NCBI GenBank assembly: GCA_002314455.1
Contig: DCFZ01000055.1
Coordinates: forward strand, 1-64,000
From: Lentisphaeria bacterium UBA1791
Lineage (GTDB): Bacteria > Verrucomicrobiota > Lentisphaeria > Victivallales > Victivallaceae
Length of the DNA: 64,000 nt
Direction: 5' to 3'
The notes below the pieces were generated by a model that was not told where the DNA came from, did not search any database, and saw only the letters and a program-made list of their open reading frames with translations. The position numbers were made by a program, and so were the translations under genes. Below, in pieces: positions 15,906 to 23,967 of the stretch (position 1 is the stretch's first letter; each line of letters starts with the position of its first letter).

Positions 15906-18330
15906 AAACAGGAAAAAGGGAAATCTGGCTTGCCGAATTATCGGACAAGCTGAGATCGCTTGCAATCGGCGATCGGCTCGTGCGCGACGGCAAGGAAATT
16001 TATCGCGTCGTTTACGTTGGAAGCGACGGGATTGTGCTTTCCGGAGAGAATGGGCAAGTCGTTATTCCCGAGGGTGTGATGCCGCTTGGCAGTGATCTTA
16101 TCGTCGATGGATTGAAGAACGGCACGCTTACGGCGGAGAATGGGAAAAAGACGCCGGAGGTGTCGGACGCAGAGAACGGCGATGCGGGGGAGACGGATGT
16201 CGAGGATAGCGGAGAGTCGGACGTGTCGGACTGGTCGGACGAGTCGGACAGGTTGGACGATAATTGGGAATATGAAGGCTTTACACCGGAAGCAACGGAA
16301 AGCGAAGGCAATGCCGAGTCAGGGCGTGTTGATTATGAAAATCGCACTGCCGACGAGGTGAAAGCTGATTTTGAAAATCTTGCCAAGGCGCCGCGCACGC
16401 GCTCGATCGAGGGACCGATCGAATGGCCGGAGGAAGGTGTAAACCCGGAAATGGAAAACGCCGCGTCGGCGCTGATTGATGATCTTAAGCAGAAAAAAAC
16501 GGTTTTGCTTTCGCGCAACGATGGATACAAAGCGATCATTGTCCAATCCGGGAATGGAGTTTATTACGTTGCCCGCGACAACCAAGGCGAAATCGTCAAT
16601 TATTCGATTACCAACAATGTGGACGATCTCGTACGCCGATTTTTAAGCCGAGAAGGCGTTGCTTTTTCCGTCGAAAATCGCGCGTCGGCCGGTTTGGACG
16701 ACGTGCCGTTTCAGGAATCGGTACGGAAAAGATCATCGTCTTTGGGAGAACGTGATGCTTCGCTGAAAACATTTGATAATGGAAAAATTGAACAGTTTGT
16801 TAAAGAAAGACTTGAAACCGGAATAGAAAAAGGTGAGTATCGCGTTAATAAAAAAGGAGACAAGGAGCGGATCATCGCCGGAGCTGTAAAAGCGTTTCAA
16901 ATGTTTCACGACAAGACGATCACGCTATCGGATGGGCGAGTTGTTTACTTTTATCCGGATGTGAGATCGTTTGAAAGAAATGGAAGCGACGCTCTCGCGT
17001 GGGCAGAATACTCCATGCATTTTGTCACGTCGTCCGGGGATGAAATTGCTCCCAAAATTCACGAAAGATTATATAGCGGTTCCAAGGCGGATGATATTCA
17101 TTTGATTGAACCAATCATCAAAGAGGAAAAAGTATTTGCAAAGTTTGACGATAAATATCCTTCAAAAGACGCTGTTGTTTTTGTCGGTACTTCGAGCAAT
17201 GGTAAACTTATCGAAATTGTCACAAGATTAGACGATTTTGGAAATATAAATGCCAACCTTACGGAAGTTACAGCAGTTATAAAAGGTAAAAAATTAGACA
17301 ACCCTCCGCATGCACCCCTCACGGAGGTAGTTGAAGCGGTGGCTTGTCACCAAGGGGCGGGCTACTCACCGTCAACCAACAATAATATAAACGGTTTTGG
17401 CGATTTGTCAAGTGCCGTAACTCAAAAATTTGACAGCGGAAATACGTCTCGTCCTCAAATTGCAGCCGGTTTCAAGAAAATTGATTTCAAACCCGGTACG
17501 GTCAATCTCGATCTCGGCGGCGGCAAATTCGACCAAGGTACGGAATACCTCGAAGAAAAAGGCGTGACCAATCTCATTTTCGACCCGGTAAACCGCGCAT
17601 CGGAACACAACAGAAAAATTTACGAAGCGGTGAAAAACGGCGGCGTCGATACGGTCACCTGCAACAATGTGTTGAACGTGATTGCGGAAAGCAATGCGCG
17701 GAGCAATATCATCTTGCAGTGTGCGAAGGCGTTGAAGCCGGGCGGCGTTGCCTATTTTACGGTATGGGAGGGCGACGGAAGCGGAAACAGCCGGCAATCG
17801 AGTGATACCAGTTGGCAGGAGCATCGAAAAACCGCCGATTATCTCGATGAGATCAAACAGCATTTTGCCGACGTTTCGTTGAAAAACAAAGTCATTACCG
17901 CGAAAAATCCCATTGTCGACGGGAAAGTTTCGTCGTGGTTTACCGACCCGTCTTTTACCAATCCTTATTATCTTCAGGGCGAAGTCAAGGATGCGCGCGG
18001 GGCTTATGATCCGGTTTCGGAGACGCTGCATTTGTTTGAGTTTTCCGATGTTTCCACCTTTTCGCACGAAACGATGCACTTTGTTTTGTCGCGCTTGCGT
18101 TTGCTCCGCGAAAACAATATGCTCTCTGGCGAACTTGCCGATGATCTTGCGACGCTCGAAAAGTATGCGCTCGACAAGGACGGCAAATATGACGAGGAAA
18201 AAATCGCCAAGGCGTGGGAGAAGTATCTTATGACCGGCGAAACGCCGAACGCGAGTTTGAAAAGCGCATTCCGCGCCTTCCGCCGCTGGCTCGTCGATCT
18301 TTATAATTCCTTATTCCCAGAAGCTGAAAA
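15906..18330 (+). pseudogene. Orphan internal fragment of a phage/mobile-element polyvalent protein
   Basis: An open frame of about 800 codons with no credible start: the first in-frame ATG comes about 170 bases in, and the frame continues upstream only as antisense-style shadow of the ATP-grasp gene. Regions in order: an acidic Ser/Asp stretch (16187-16260); a module resembling the Barnase-EndoU-ColicinE5/D-RelE-like nucleases of polyvalent proteins (about 16770-17290); a SAM methyltransferase with VNLDLGGGKFD, NNVLNV and ALKPGGVAYF (about 17470-17930); a zincin-like peptidase with HETMH (18064-18078). It stops after FRRWLVDLYNSL, where the reading runs into the dus C-terminus. Parts around 16740-17450 are markedly more AT-rich than the neighbours. 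No other phage gene is nearby. Large polyvalent proteins of this architecture are known from phages and conjugative elements. Confidence 0.72.
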
Positions 18331-19212
18331 TCACTTTGTCTTTTTGCAGAGTTTGCGAAAGACGGGACTTTTTTCGCCCCAGAGCATCCGGCAGATTTCA
18401 AGTTGTGCGCCGCGGGGCGGATTTTTGGCACAAAATGTTGTAAAAAAGAGTTGCCGCCCCGTTTCGGCGTCGGGGGCATCCTGCTTTTCGCACCGGCGCA
18501 GCAGATAGGGGTCGCGCATCCAGTTGCGCGCGATCATCGCGCCCTTGGCACGGCATTCGGCGAGGATTGCGAAACTTTCCGCGCCGTCGTCGAAATCGCC
18601 GTTGAGGACAAGCGGCACATCGCCTGCCGCTTGCGCGGCGGTCAAAAATCTTTCTTTGCGATCGGCGATGGCGGTATAGCCTTCGGCGACCGTACGGCAA
18701 TGGTAGAAAAAGCCGTCGACGTCGCCTGACGCGGCAAGCGGCGGCAGAAAATTTTCGACTTCGCGCCAGTCGCCGCTACCCGAACGGAATTTGAGCGAAA
18801 ACTCTTTTTCGCCGATCGCGTCTTTGATGGCGCGGCAGATTTCGCCGATCAAAGTGGCGTCGTTCAGCATCGCACCGCCGGAATGGTGACGCACGACGCG
18901 CTTGCTCGGGCAGCCGCAGTTGAGGTTGATCCCTTCCGCCCCGAGTGCGACGGCTGTTTTCGCCGTTTCGGCGAGGATCTTTGCGTCGTCGCCCATCAGT
19001 TGGAGTGTGACGGGTTTCCCCGATCGCAGAAAGGGCGCGAGAAAAATTGCCACCGTCTTGCGGGGCGCTGGAATTTCCGAAACGCGCAAAAAGGGCGTCA
19101 TCCATCGCGAGACGAGATCAAGCTCGTTGACCGTTGCGACGAATTCCGCTTTGGCGACGCCCTCCATCGGGCCGGGCCAGAATTGATAAGCATATGGGGT
19201 TGTCATATTCAT
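18331..19212 (-). CDS. dus: tRNA-dihydrouridine synthase
   Basis: FMN-dependent reductase that makes dihydrouridine in tRNA D-loops. The 293-residue protein has PMEGV at the N-terminus, NLNCGCPSK with the catalytic Cys (about residue 99), LKFRSG, HCRTVAEGY (usual HxRT motif), and LNGDFDD followed by GAMIARN. The start at 19212 is uncertain: a second ATG lies two codons on, and a TATATT box sits only three bases upstream of the first. Convergent with the polyvalent fragment, which abuts its stop codon, so the insertion that delivered the fragment ended right at or in its 3' end. Confidence 0.9.
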   Translation of the reverse strand: MNMTTPYAYQFWPGPMEGVAKAEFVATVNELDLVSRWMTPFLRVSEIPAPRKTVAIFLAPFLRSGKPVTLQLMGDDAKILAETAKTAVALGAEGINLNCGCPSKRVVRHHSGGAMLNDATLIGEICRAIKDAIGEKEFSLKFRSGSGDWREVENFLPPLAASGDVDGFFYHCRTVAEGYTAIADRKERFLTAAQAAGDVPLVLNGDFDDGAESFAILAECRAKGAMIARNWMRDPYLLRRCEKQDAPDAETGRQLFFTTFCAKNPPRGAQLEICRMLWGEKSPVFRKLCKKTK

Positions 19213-19244
19213 AAAATATATGCAAAAAGCCTCTTTTTCCAGTC

Positions 19245-19273
19245 TTGATAAATCGCTCGGGGCGGGTTATTTT
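19245..19273 (+). promoter_or_regulatory. Sigma-70 type promoter of the PFP operon
   Basis: TTGATA (19245-19250), 17-base spacer, TATTTT (19268-19273), 48 bases before the PFP start codon. Confidence 0.7.
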
Positions 19274-19321
19274 ATATAGAATAACATTTTTACGCTTTTT
19301 CAACTCAAATCAGGAGAATGA

Positions 19322-20974
19322 ATGATGAGTCAGATTTCCGCTTTGCAAAAGGCGCGCAGTGCGTACGCGCCGAAACTTCCCGCCGCGCTGAAAAACGGCG
19401 CCGCCGTCGTCGTCACCGAGGGCGCCGCGACGAAATCGGTCGCCGATTGCGACAAGATCGCCGCGCTTTTCCCGAAAACCTACGGGAGCCCCGTCCTGAC
19501 TTTTGCCGCGGGCAAAAATGCGACGCTCCCCGCGATCAACGTCGGCGTCATCCTTTCCGGCGGTCAGGCGCCCGGCGGTCACAACGTGATCGCGGGTCTC
19601 TTTGACGGTATCAAGAGCCTCAATGCCGACAGCCGTCTTTTCGGCTTCCTCAAGGGCCCCGACGGCCTCGTCAAGGATGAAGTGATGGAGCTTAAGAGCG
19701 AATTCATCGACAGCTACCGCAACACCGGCGGTTTCGATATGATCGGTTCCGGCCGTACCAAGCTCGAGACCGAAGAGCAGTTCCAGCTCGCCGAAAAGCA
19801 TTGCAAGGCGCTCAACATCTCGGCGCTCGTCATCATCGGCGGCGACGATTCCAACACCAACGCCTGCGTGCTCGCCGAATACTTCAAGGCGCACAATTCC
19901 GGCATTCAGGTGATCGGCTGCCCCAAGACGATCGACGGCGACCTCAAGAACGAGTGGATCGAAGCGAGCTTCGGTTTCGACACCGCCTGCCGCGTTTACA
20001 GCGAATTGATCGGCAACTTGTGCCGCGACGCCAATTCCGCCAAGAAATACTGGCACTTCGTCAAACTGATGGGCCGCAGTGCGAGCCACATCGCGCTGGA
20101 GTGCGCGCTTCAGACGCATCCCAACGCCGCGATCGTTTCCGAGGAAGTCGCCGCCAAGAAGCAGACGCTCGAGGAGATCGTCGACAAGCTCGCGTCGATC
20201 GTCGCCAACCGCGGCAACGCCGGGCTGAACTTCGGCATCATCCTTGTGCCCGAGGGGCTGGTCGAATTCATCCCCAACATCAAGACTTTGATTGCGGAAC
20301 TCAACGACATTCTCGCCGCCAACGCTTCGGCGGTCGAAACGCTCGACGCGCTCGGCAAGGCGAACTTCGCCGCCGGTAAATTGAGCGACGCGAGCGCCAA
20401 GACCTTCAACGCGCTTCCCGAGGGGATCCGCAAACAGCTCTGCAACGACCGCGATCCCCACGGCAACGTCCAGGTTTCGCTCATCGAGACCGAAAAGATG
20501 CTCGCCGAAATGGTCGGCAACCGGCTCAAGGCGATGAAAGCCGCCGGTTCCTACAAGGGCAAATTCGCCACGCAGACTCACTTTTTCGGCTACGAAGGCC
20601 GTTGCGCGGCGCCGTCGAACTACGACGCCGATTACTGCTACAGTTTGGGCTTCAACGCCGCGGCGCTGATCGGCGCGGGGCGTACCGGCTATATGTCGAG
20701 CGTCCGCAACACGACGGAATCCGCTTCCGAGTGGATCGCCGGCGGCATTCCGATCACGATGATGATGAATATCGAGCACCGTCACGGCGTCGACAAGCCG
20801 GTCATCCGCAAGGCGCTGGTCGAACTCGACGGCGCGCCGTTTCAGTTCTTTGCCTCGGTCCGCGAGGATTGGGCGATCAAGACCGACTACGTTTACCCCG
20901 GCCCGATCCAGTACTTCGGCCCGTCGGAAGTTTGCGACCAGATTACCAAGACGCTCGAACTCGAGAAGAAATAG
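19322..20974 (+). CDS. pfp: Diphosphate-fructose-6-phosphate 1-phosphotransferase (PPi-PFK)
   Basis: Reversible glycolytic enzyme using pyrophosphate in place of ATP. The 550-residue length is that of the long PFP clade. LSGGQAPGGHNVI (about residue 80) starts the phosphate-binding region; GGDDSNTNA (about 173) has Asp where ATP enzymes have Gly (GGDGS), the known PPi determinant; PKTIDGDL (about 201) supplies the catalytic Asp and PPi-binding Lys. AGGAGA precedes the ATG at 19322; a second ATG follows directly. It leads an operon with gatC, gatA, ruvC and a tatD-like gene. PPi use fits an energy-limited fermenter. Confidence 0.95.
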   Translation: MMSQISALQKARSAYAPKLPAALKNGAAVVVTEGAATKSVADCDKIAALFPKTYGSPVLTFAAGKNATLPAINVGVILSGGQAPGGHNVIAGLFDGIKSLNADSRLFGFLKGPDGLVKDEVMELKSEFIDSYRNTGGFDMIGSGRTKLETEEQFQLAEKHCKALNISALVIIGGDDSNTNACVLAEYFKAHNSGIQVIGCPKTIDGDLKNEWIEASFGFDTACRVYSELIGNLCRDANSAKKYWHFVKLMGRSASHIALECALQTHPNAAIVSEEVAAKKQTLEEIVDKLASIVANRGNAGLNFGIILVPEGLVEFIPNIKTLIAELNDILAANASAVETLDALGKANFAAGKLSDASAKTFNALPEGIRKQLCNDRDPHGNVQVSLIETEKMLAEMVGNRLKAMKAAGSYKGKFATQTHFFGYEGRCAAPSNYDADYCYSLGFNAAALIGAGRTGYMSSVRNTTESASEWIAGGIPITMMMNIEHRHGVDKPVIRKALVELDGAPFQFFASVREDWAIKTDYVYPGPIQYFGPSEVCDQITKTLELEKK

Positions 20975-20976
20975 TT

Positions 20977-21282
20977 ATGGCTGACAGCAAGATCGACATC
21001 GCCTATGTGGCGCAGCTCGCGCGGCTCGACATCGACGCCGCGCAGGCGGAAAAACTGCAAAGTGAACTGGGCGACATCGTCCGGTACATCGATAAACTCG
21101 CCGAACTCGACGTCACGGGCGTCGAGCCGACGGCGCACGCGATTTCGCGCAAAAACGTCTGGCGCGAAGACGAAGTGCGCGACTCTTTCCCGCGGGAAAC
21201 GATGCTTGCCAACGCCCCCAGTCTCGTCGACGAAACGTTGATCAAAGTCCCGCAGGTACTGCCGGGCGAGGGGAGCAATTGA
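20977..21282 (+). CDS. gatC: Asp-tRNA(Asn)/Glu-tRNA(Gln) amidotransferase subunit C
   Basis: Small subunit that stabilises GatA in the GatCAB complex, which amidates mischarged Glu-tRNA(Gln) and Asp-tRNA(Asn). The 101-residue protein starts at ATG 20977, two bases after the PFP stop; VAQLARLDI near the N-terminus and LDVTGVEPTAH in the middle are the family hallmarks, and REDEV precedes the C-terminal tail. gatA follows after one base. gatB is not in this window. Confidence 0.92.
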   Translation: MADSKIDIAYVAQLARLDIDAAQAEKLQSELGDIVRYIDKLAELDVTGVEPTAHAISRKNVWREDEVRDSFPRETMLANAPSLVDETLIKVPQVLPGEGSN

Positions 21283-21283
21283 T

Positions 21284-22768
21284 ATGAGCAACATCGACTT
21301 TGCCAAACTTTCGGTTTCCGCTTGCGCCGATGCGCTGGCGAAAAAAGAATACTCCGCGGTCGAGCTCGTCAAGGCGATCGCGGAAAACGTCCGTAAAAAC
21401 GACGGCGAGATTCGCGCCTTTTTGAAATTCGACGAGGAAAGCGCCTTGGCCGCGGCGAAAGAATCCGACGCGCGCCGCGCCGCCGGCAAGATATTGAGTC
21501 CTTACGACGGCATTGTGATCGGCGTCAAGGACAACATTGCCGTCACCGGTGAAACGATTTCGTGCGCGAGCAAGATCCTCGCCCCCGTCAAGTCGCCCTA
21601 CGACGCGACGGCGATTGCGAAACTGAAAAATCAGGGCTTCATCCCCTTTGGCAGACTCAATATGGATGAGTTCGCGATGGGCTCCAGCTGTGAAAACAGC
21701 GCGTTTTTCCCGACGAAAAACCCGTTGGATACAAGCCGGGTGCCCGGCGGTTCCTCCGGCGGCAGTGCCGCGGCGGTCGCCGCGAAGTTTCTGCCCTCGG
21801 CGCTCGGTTCCGATACCGGCGGGTCCATCCGTCAGCCCGCTTCTTTCTGCGGCACGGTCGGCTTGAAGCCGACTTACGGGCGCGTTTCCCGCTACGGTCT
21901 CGTCGCGTTTGCCTCGAGTCTGGATCAGATCGGGCCGTTGTCGCCCAACGTCGAAGATGCGGCGGTTATTCTTGATGCGATCTCCGGGCACGACCCGATG
22001 GATTGCACCAGTCTCGACCAGACCGGCACCAATGCCGCGGCGGCGGTCAGGGCGGGGCGCGACGCTTCGCTCAAGGGCGTCAAAATCGGTCTTCCCAAAG
22101 AATACTACGCCGCATCGGGGCTGGATTCCGGCGTCGCCAAGGTCTTTGACGAGGCGATCGAAAACTTGAAAAAGCTCGGCGCCGAGATCGTCGAAGTTTC
22201 TTTGCCGCACACCGAATACGCGGTTGCGGTCTACTACATCGTCGCGACTGCCGAGGCGAGCGCGAATCTGGCGCGTTTCGACGGCATCCGCTACGGCGAC
22301 CGCAAGGAAGCCAAGGATCTCGTCGACACCTACTTCAAGAGCCGCGGTGCAGGCTTCGGCGCGGAAGTGAAACGGCGCATCCTCCTTGGCACATACGTTT
22401 TGTCGAGCGGTTACTACGACGCCTATTATCTGCGCGCGCAAAAAGTGCGCACCTTGATCAAGCGCGACTTTGAGGAAGCCTTTACCAAGTGCGACTTGCT
22501 GTTGACGCCCGTTGCGCCGAATCTGCCTTTCCACTTCGGCGAAAAGAGCGACCCGTTGCAGATGTATTTGTCGGATATTTTTACGATCGCCCTCAACCTC
22601 GCCGGCAATTGCGGCGTGAGTCTTCCGGGCGGCGTTGATCCCACGACGGGGCTTCCCGTCGGGATCCAGTTGATCGCCCCCAATCTCGGCGAGGAAAAAC
22701 TCCTCACTGCGGCGGCGATCTACGAAAAGCAGGCGTTCGCGTTTGCGCCCAAAGCTTTCGGGTGCTGA
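21284..22768 (+). CDS. gatA: Asp-tRNA(Asn)/Glu-tRNA(Gln) amidotransferase subunit A
   Basis: Amidase-signature glutaminase that releases ammonia for GatB. The 494 residues carry the Ser-cisSer-Lys triad elements: GVKDNIAVTGE (catalytic Lys), PGGSSGGSAAAVAA (Gly/Ser-rich loop) and GSDTGGSIRQPASFCG (nucleophilic Ser region), followed by GLKPTYGRVSRYGL, which is typical of GatA rather than generic amidases. Directly after gatC and directly before ruvC (one-base gap). gatB must lie elsewhere. Confidence 0.95.
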   Translation: MSNIDFAKLSVSACADALAKKEYSAVELVKAIAENVRKNDGEIRAFLKFDEESALAAAKESDARRAAGKILSPYDGIVIGVKDNIAVTGETISCASKILAPVKSPYDATAIAKLKNQGFIPFGRLNMDEFAMGSSCENSAFFPTKNPLDTSRVPGGSSGGSAAAVAAKFLPSALGSDTGGSIRQPASFCGTVGLKPTYGRVSRYGLVAFASSLDQIGPLSPNVEDAAVILDAISGHDPMDCTSLDQTGTNAAAAVRAGRDASLKGVKIGLPKEYYAASGLDSGVAKVFDEAIENLKKLGAEIVEVSLPHTEYAVAVYYIVATAEASANLARFDGIRYGDRKEAKDLVDTYFKSRGAGFGAEVKRRILLGTYVLSSGYYDAYYLRAQKVRTLIKRDFEEAFTKCDLLLTPVAPNLPFHFGEKSDPLQMYLSDIFTIALNLAGNCGVSLPGGVDPTTGLPVGIQLIAPNLGEEKLLTAAAIYEKQAFAFAPKAFGC

Positions 22769-22769
22769 C

Positions 22770-23273
22770 GTGATCGTGCTCGGCATCGATCCGGCGATCC
22801 GGACGACCGGCTACGGCGTGATCCGCGTCGAGGGGACTCATTTTGAGATCCTCGACTGCGGCACGATCGTCAACGGTCAGAAATTGCCGCACTCCGAGTG
22901 TGTGCGCCGCATCTACGGCGGCATCGCGGAACTGGTGGAAACCTACCATCCCGACGCCGCCGCAGTCGAAAGTCCTTTTGTCGGGCGCAACGCCTCGACG
23001 GCGATCATTCTCGGTATGGCGCGCGGCGCTTTGCTGACCGCATTGAGCAACGCCAATGTGCCCGCATTCAGCTATACGCCCGCCGCAGGCAAACAGGCGG
23101 CGGCGGGGCGCGGGGCGGCGACCAAAGAGCAGGTTGCCGTGATGCTCGCCTCGGAACTCGGCATTTCGATCGAGCAGATACCGCTCGATTCGACCGACGC
23201 GCTCGCCTTGGCAATCTGCCACGCCCAGCGCGCGATGCACCCTGAATACGGTAAACTGGGCAATCCGCTCTGA
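22770..23273 (+). CDS. ruvC: Crossover junction endodeoxyribonuclease RuvC
   Basis: Resolves Holliday junctions. With GTG at 22770 as start, one base after gatA, the 167-residue protein begins VIVLGIDPAIRTTGYGVI, putting the first catalytic Asp at residue 7. The second acid is in VESPFVGRN and the last pair in DSTDALALAICHAQ. GAATKEQV matches the family's GxAxKEQV loop. ruvA and ruvB are not adjacent. Its stop overlaps the next start as TGATG. Confidence 0.94.
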   Translation: MIVLGIDPAIRTTGYGVIRVEGTHFEILDCGTIVNGQKLPHSECVRRIYGGIAELVETYHPDAAAVESPFVGRNASTAIILGMARGALLTALSNANVPAFSYTPAAGKQAAAGRGAATKEQVAVMLASELGISIEQIPLDSTDALALAICHAQRAMHPEYGKLGNPL

Positions 23274-23875
23274 TGGCGGCAAACTGTCATACACATTGTT
23301 GTCAGGGCGGCGCAGAGCTGGTTTCCGCTGTTCATATCGTCGCACCCTTGACTTCGCTTGAATTTCACCCGTGGCACGTTCCGGCAGATTTTCGTCAGCT
23401 GCCGGCGGAATATCTCGAACTTGCTCCCCGCGCCGCGGCGCTCGGCGAATGCGGGCTTGATCGTCTGCGTGGCGCAACTCTTCCTATTCAAATGCGCGCT
23501 TTTGAGTGCGTCGTCGAAGTTGCGGAAAAATTGCATAAACCGCTGGTCATTCACAGCGTGCGCTGTGACAGTGAAATCGGCGCGCTGTTGAAGCACGTTT
23601 CCTGCAAAGTCCTCATTCATGGATTCTCTCACGCCCCGCGCCGGCTCGACGCGCTGTTGGAGCAGGGCTTTTTCGTCTCGCTTGCCCCGTATGCGTGGCA
23701 GAAAAAAGAAGTTGCCGAATATCTGAAAAAAAACGATTTTTCCCGGATCGGGTTTGAAACGGACGACACCGGTCTCGCAATTGATTCCCTCGTCGGCGCG
23801 GCGGCACGCGAATTGGAGATACCCGATCTCGATGCGCGAAGCGTTGCCGTGCTGGAAGCATTTCTGGCAAAATGA
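23273..23875 (+). CDS. TatD-family metal-dependent hydrolase, short form
   Basis: TIM-barrel metallohydrolase of 200 residues, shorter than the 255-265 of E. coli TatD. Metal ligands are recognisable: HTH at residues 6-8, GECGLD, IHSVR, LIHGF and the Asp in FETDDTG. The missing length is mostly N-terminal, before GECGLD. TatD proteins have 3'-5' DNase or DNA-end activity, which would fit the overlap with ruvC, but the substrate of this short form is unknown. Confidence 0.85.
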   Translation: MAANCHTHCCQGGAELVSAVHIVAPLTSLEFHPWHVPADFRQLPAEYLELAPRAAALGECGLDRLRGATLPIQMRAFECVVEVAEKLHKPLVIHSVRCDSEIGALLKHVSCKVLIHGFSHAPRRLDALLEQGFFVSLAPYAWQKKEVAEYLKKNDFSRIGFETDDTGLAIDSLVGAAARELEIPDLDARSVAVLEAFLAK

Positions 23876-23907
23876 GTTTCCCGCTTTCTTTTTGAAGAAT
23901 ATTGGAC

Positions 23908-23936
23908 TTGCATTTATGCGCGCGAGCGAGTATATT
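23908..23936 (+). promoter_or_regulatory. Sigma-70 type promoter of the Ehr-like complex operon
   Basis: TTGCAT (23908-23913), 17-base spacer, TATATT (23931-23936), 31 bases before the first membrane-subunit start. Confidence 0.8.
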
Positions 23937-23967
23937 AAGCATCTTTTTTTATTAAACGGGAATTTTT

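Noticed and set aside
16211..16260. Repeated GTCGGAC units as a possible tandem repeat or CRISPR-like array
   Set aside because: Spacing is irregular and the units encode an acidic Ser/Asp linker in the polyvalent frame.
19215..19243. Promoter for dus (CTGGAA, 16 bases, TATATT on the minus strand)
   Set aside because: The -10 box would lie only three bases before the start codon, and the -35 match is poor; a leaderless start at the second ATG cannot be shown.
19310..20785. Long minus-strand open frame opposite the PFP gene, and similar ones opposite gatA and dapB
   Set aside because: Same shadow effect; the plus-strand proteins are complete and conserved.
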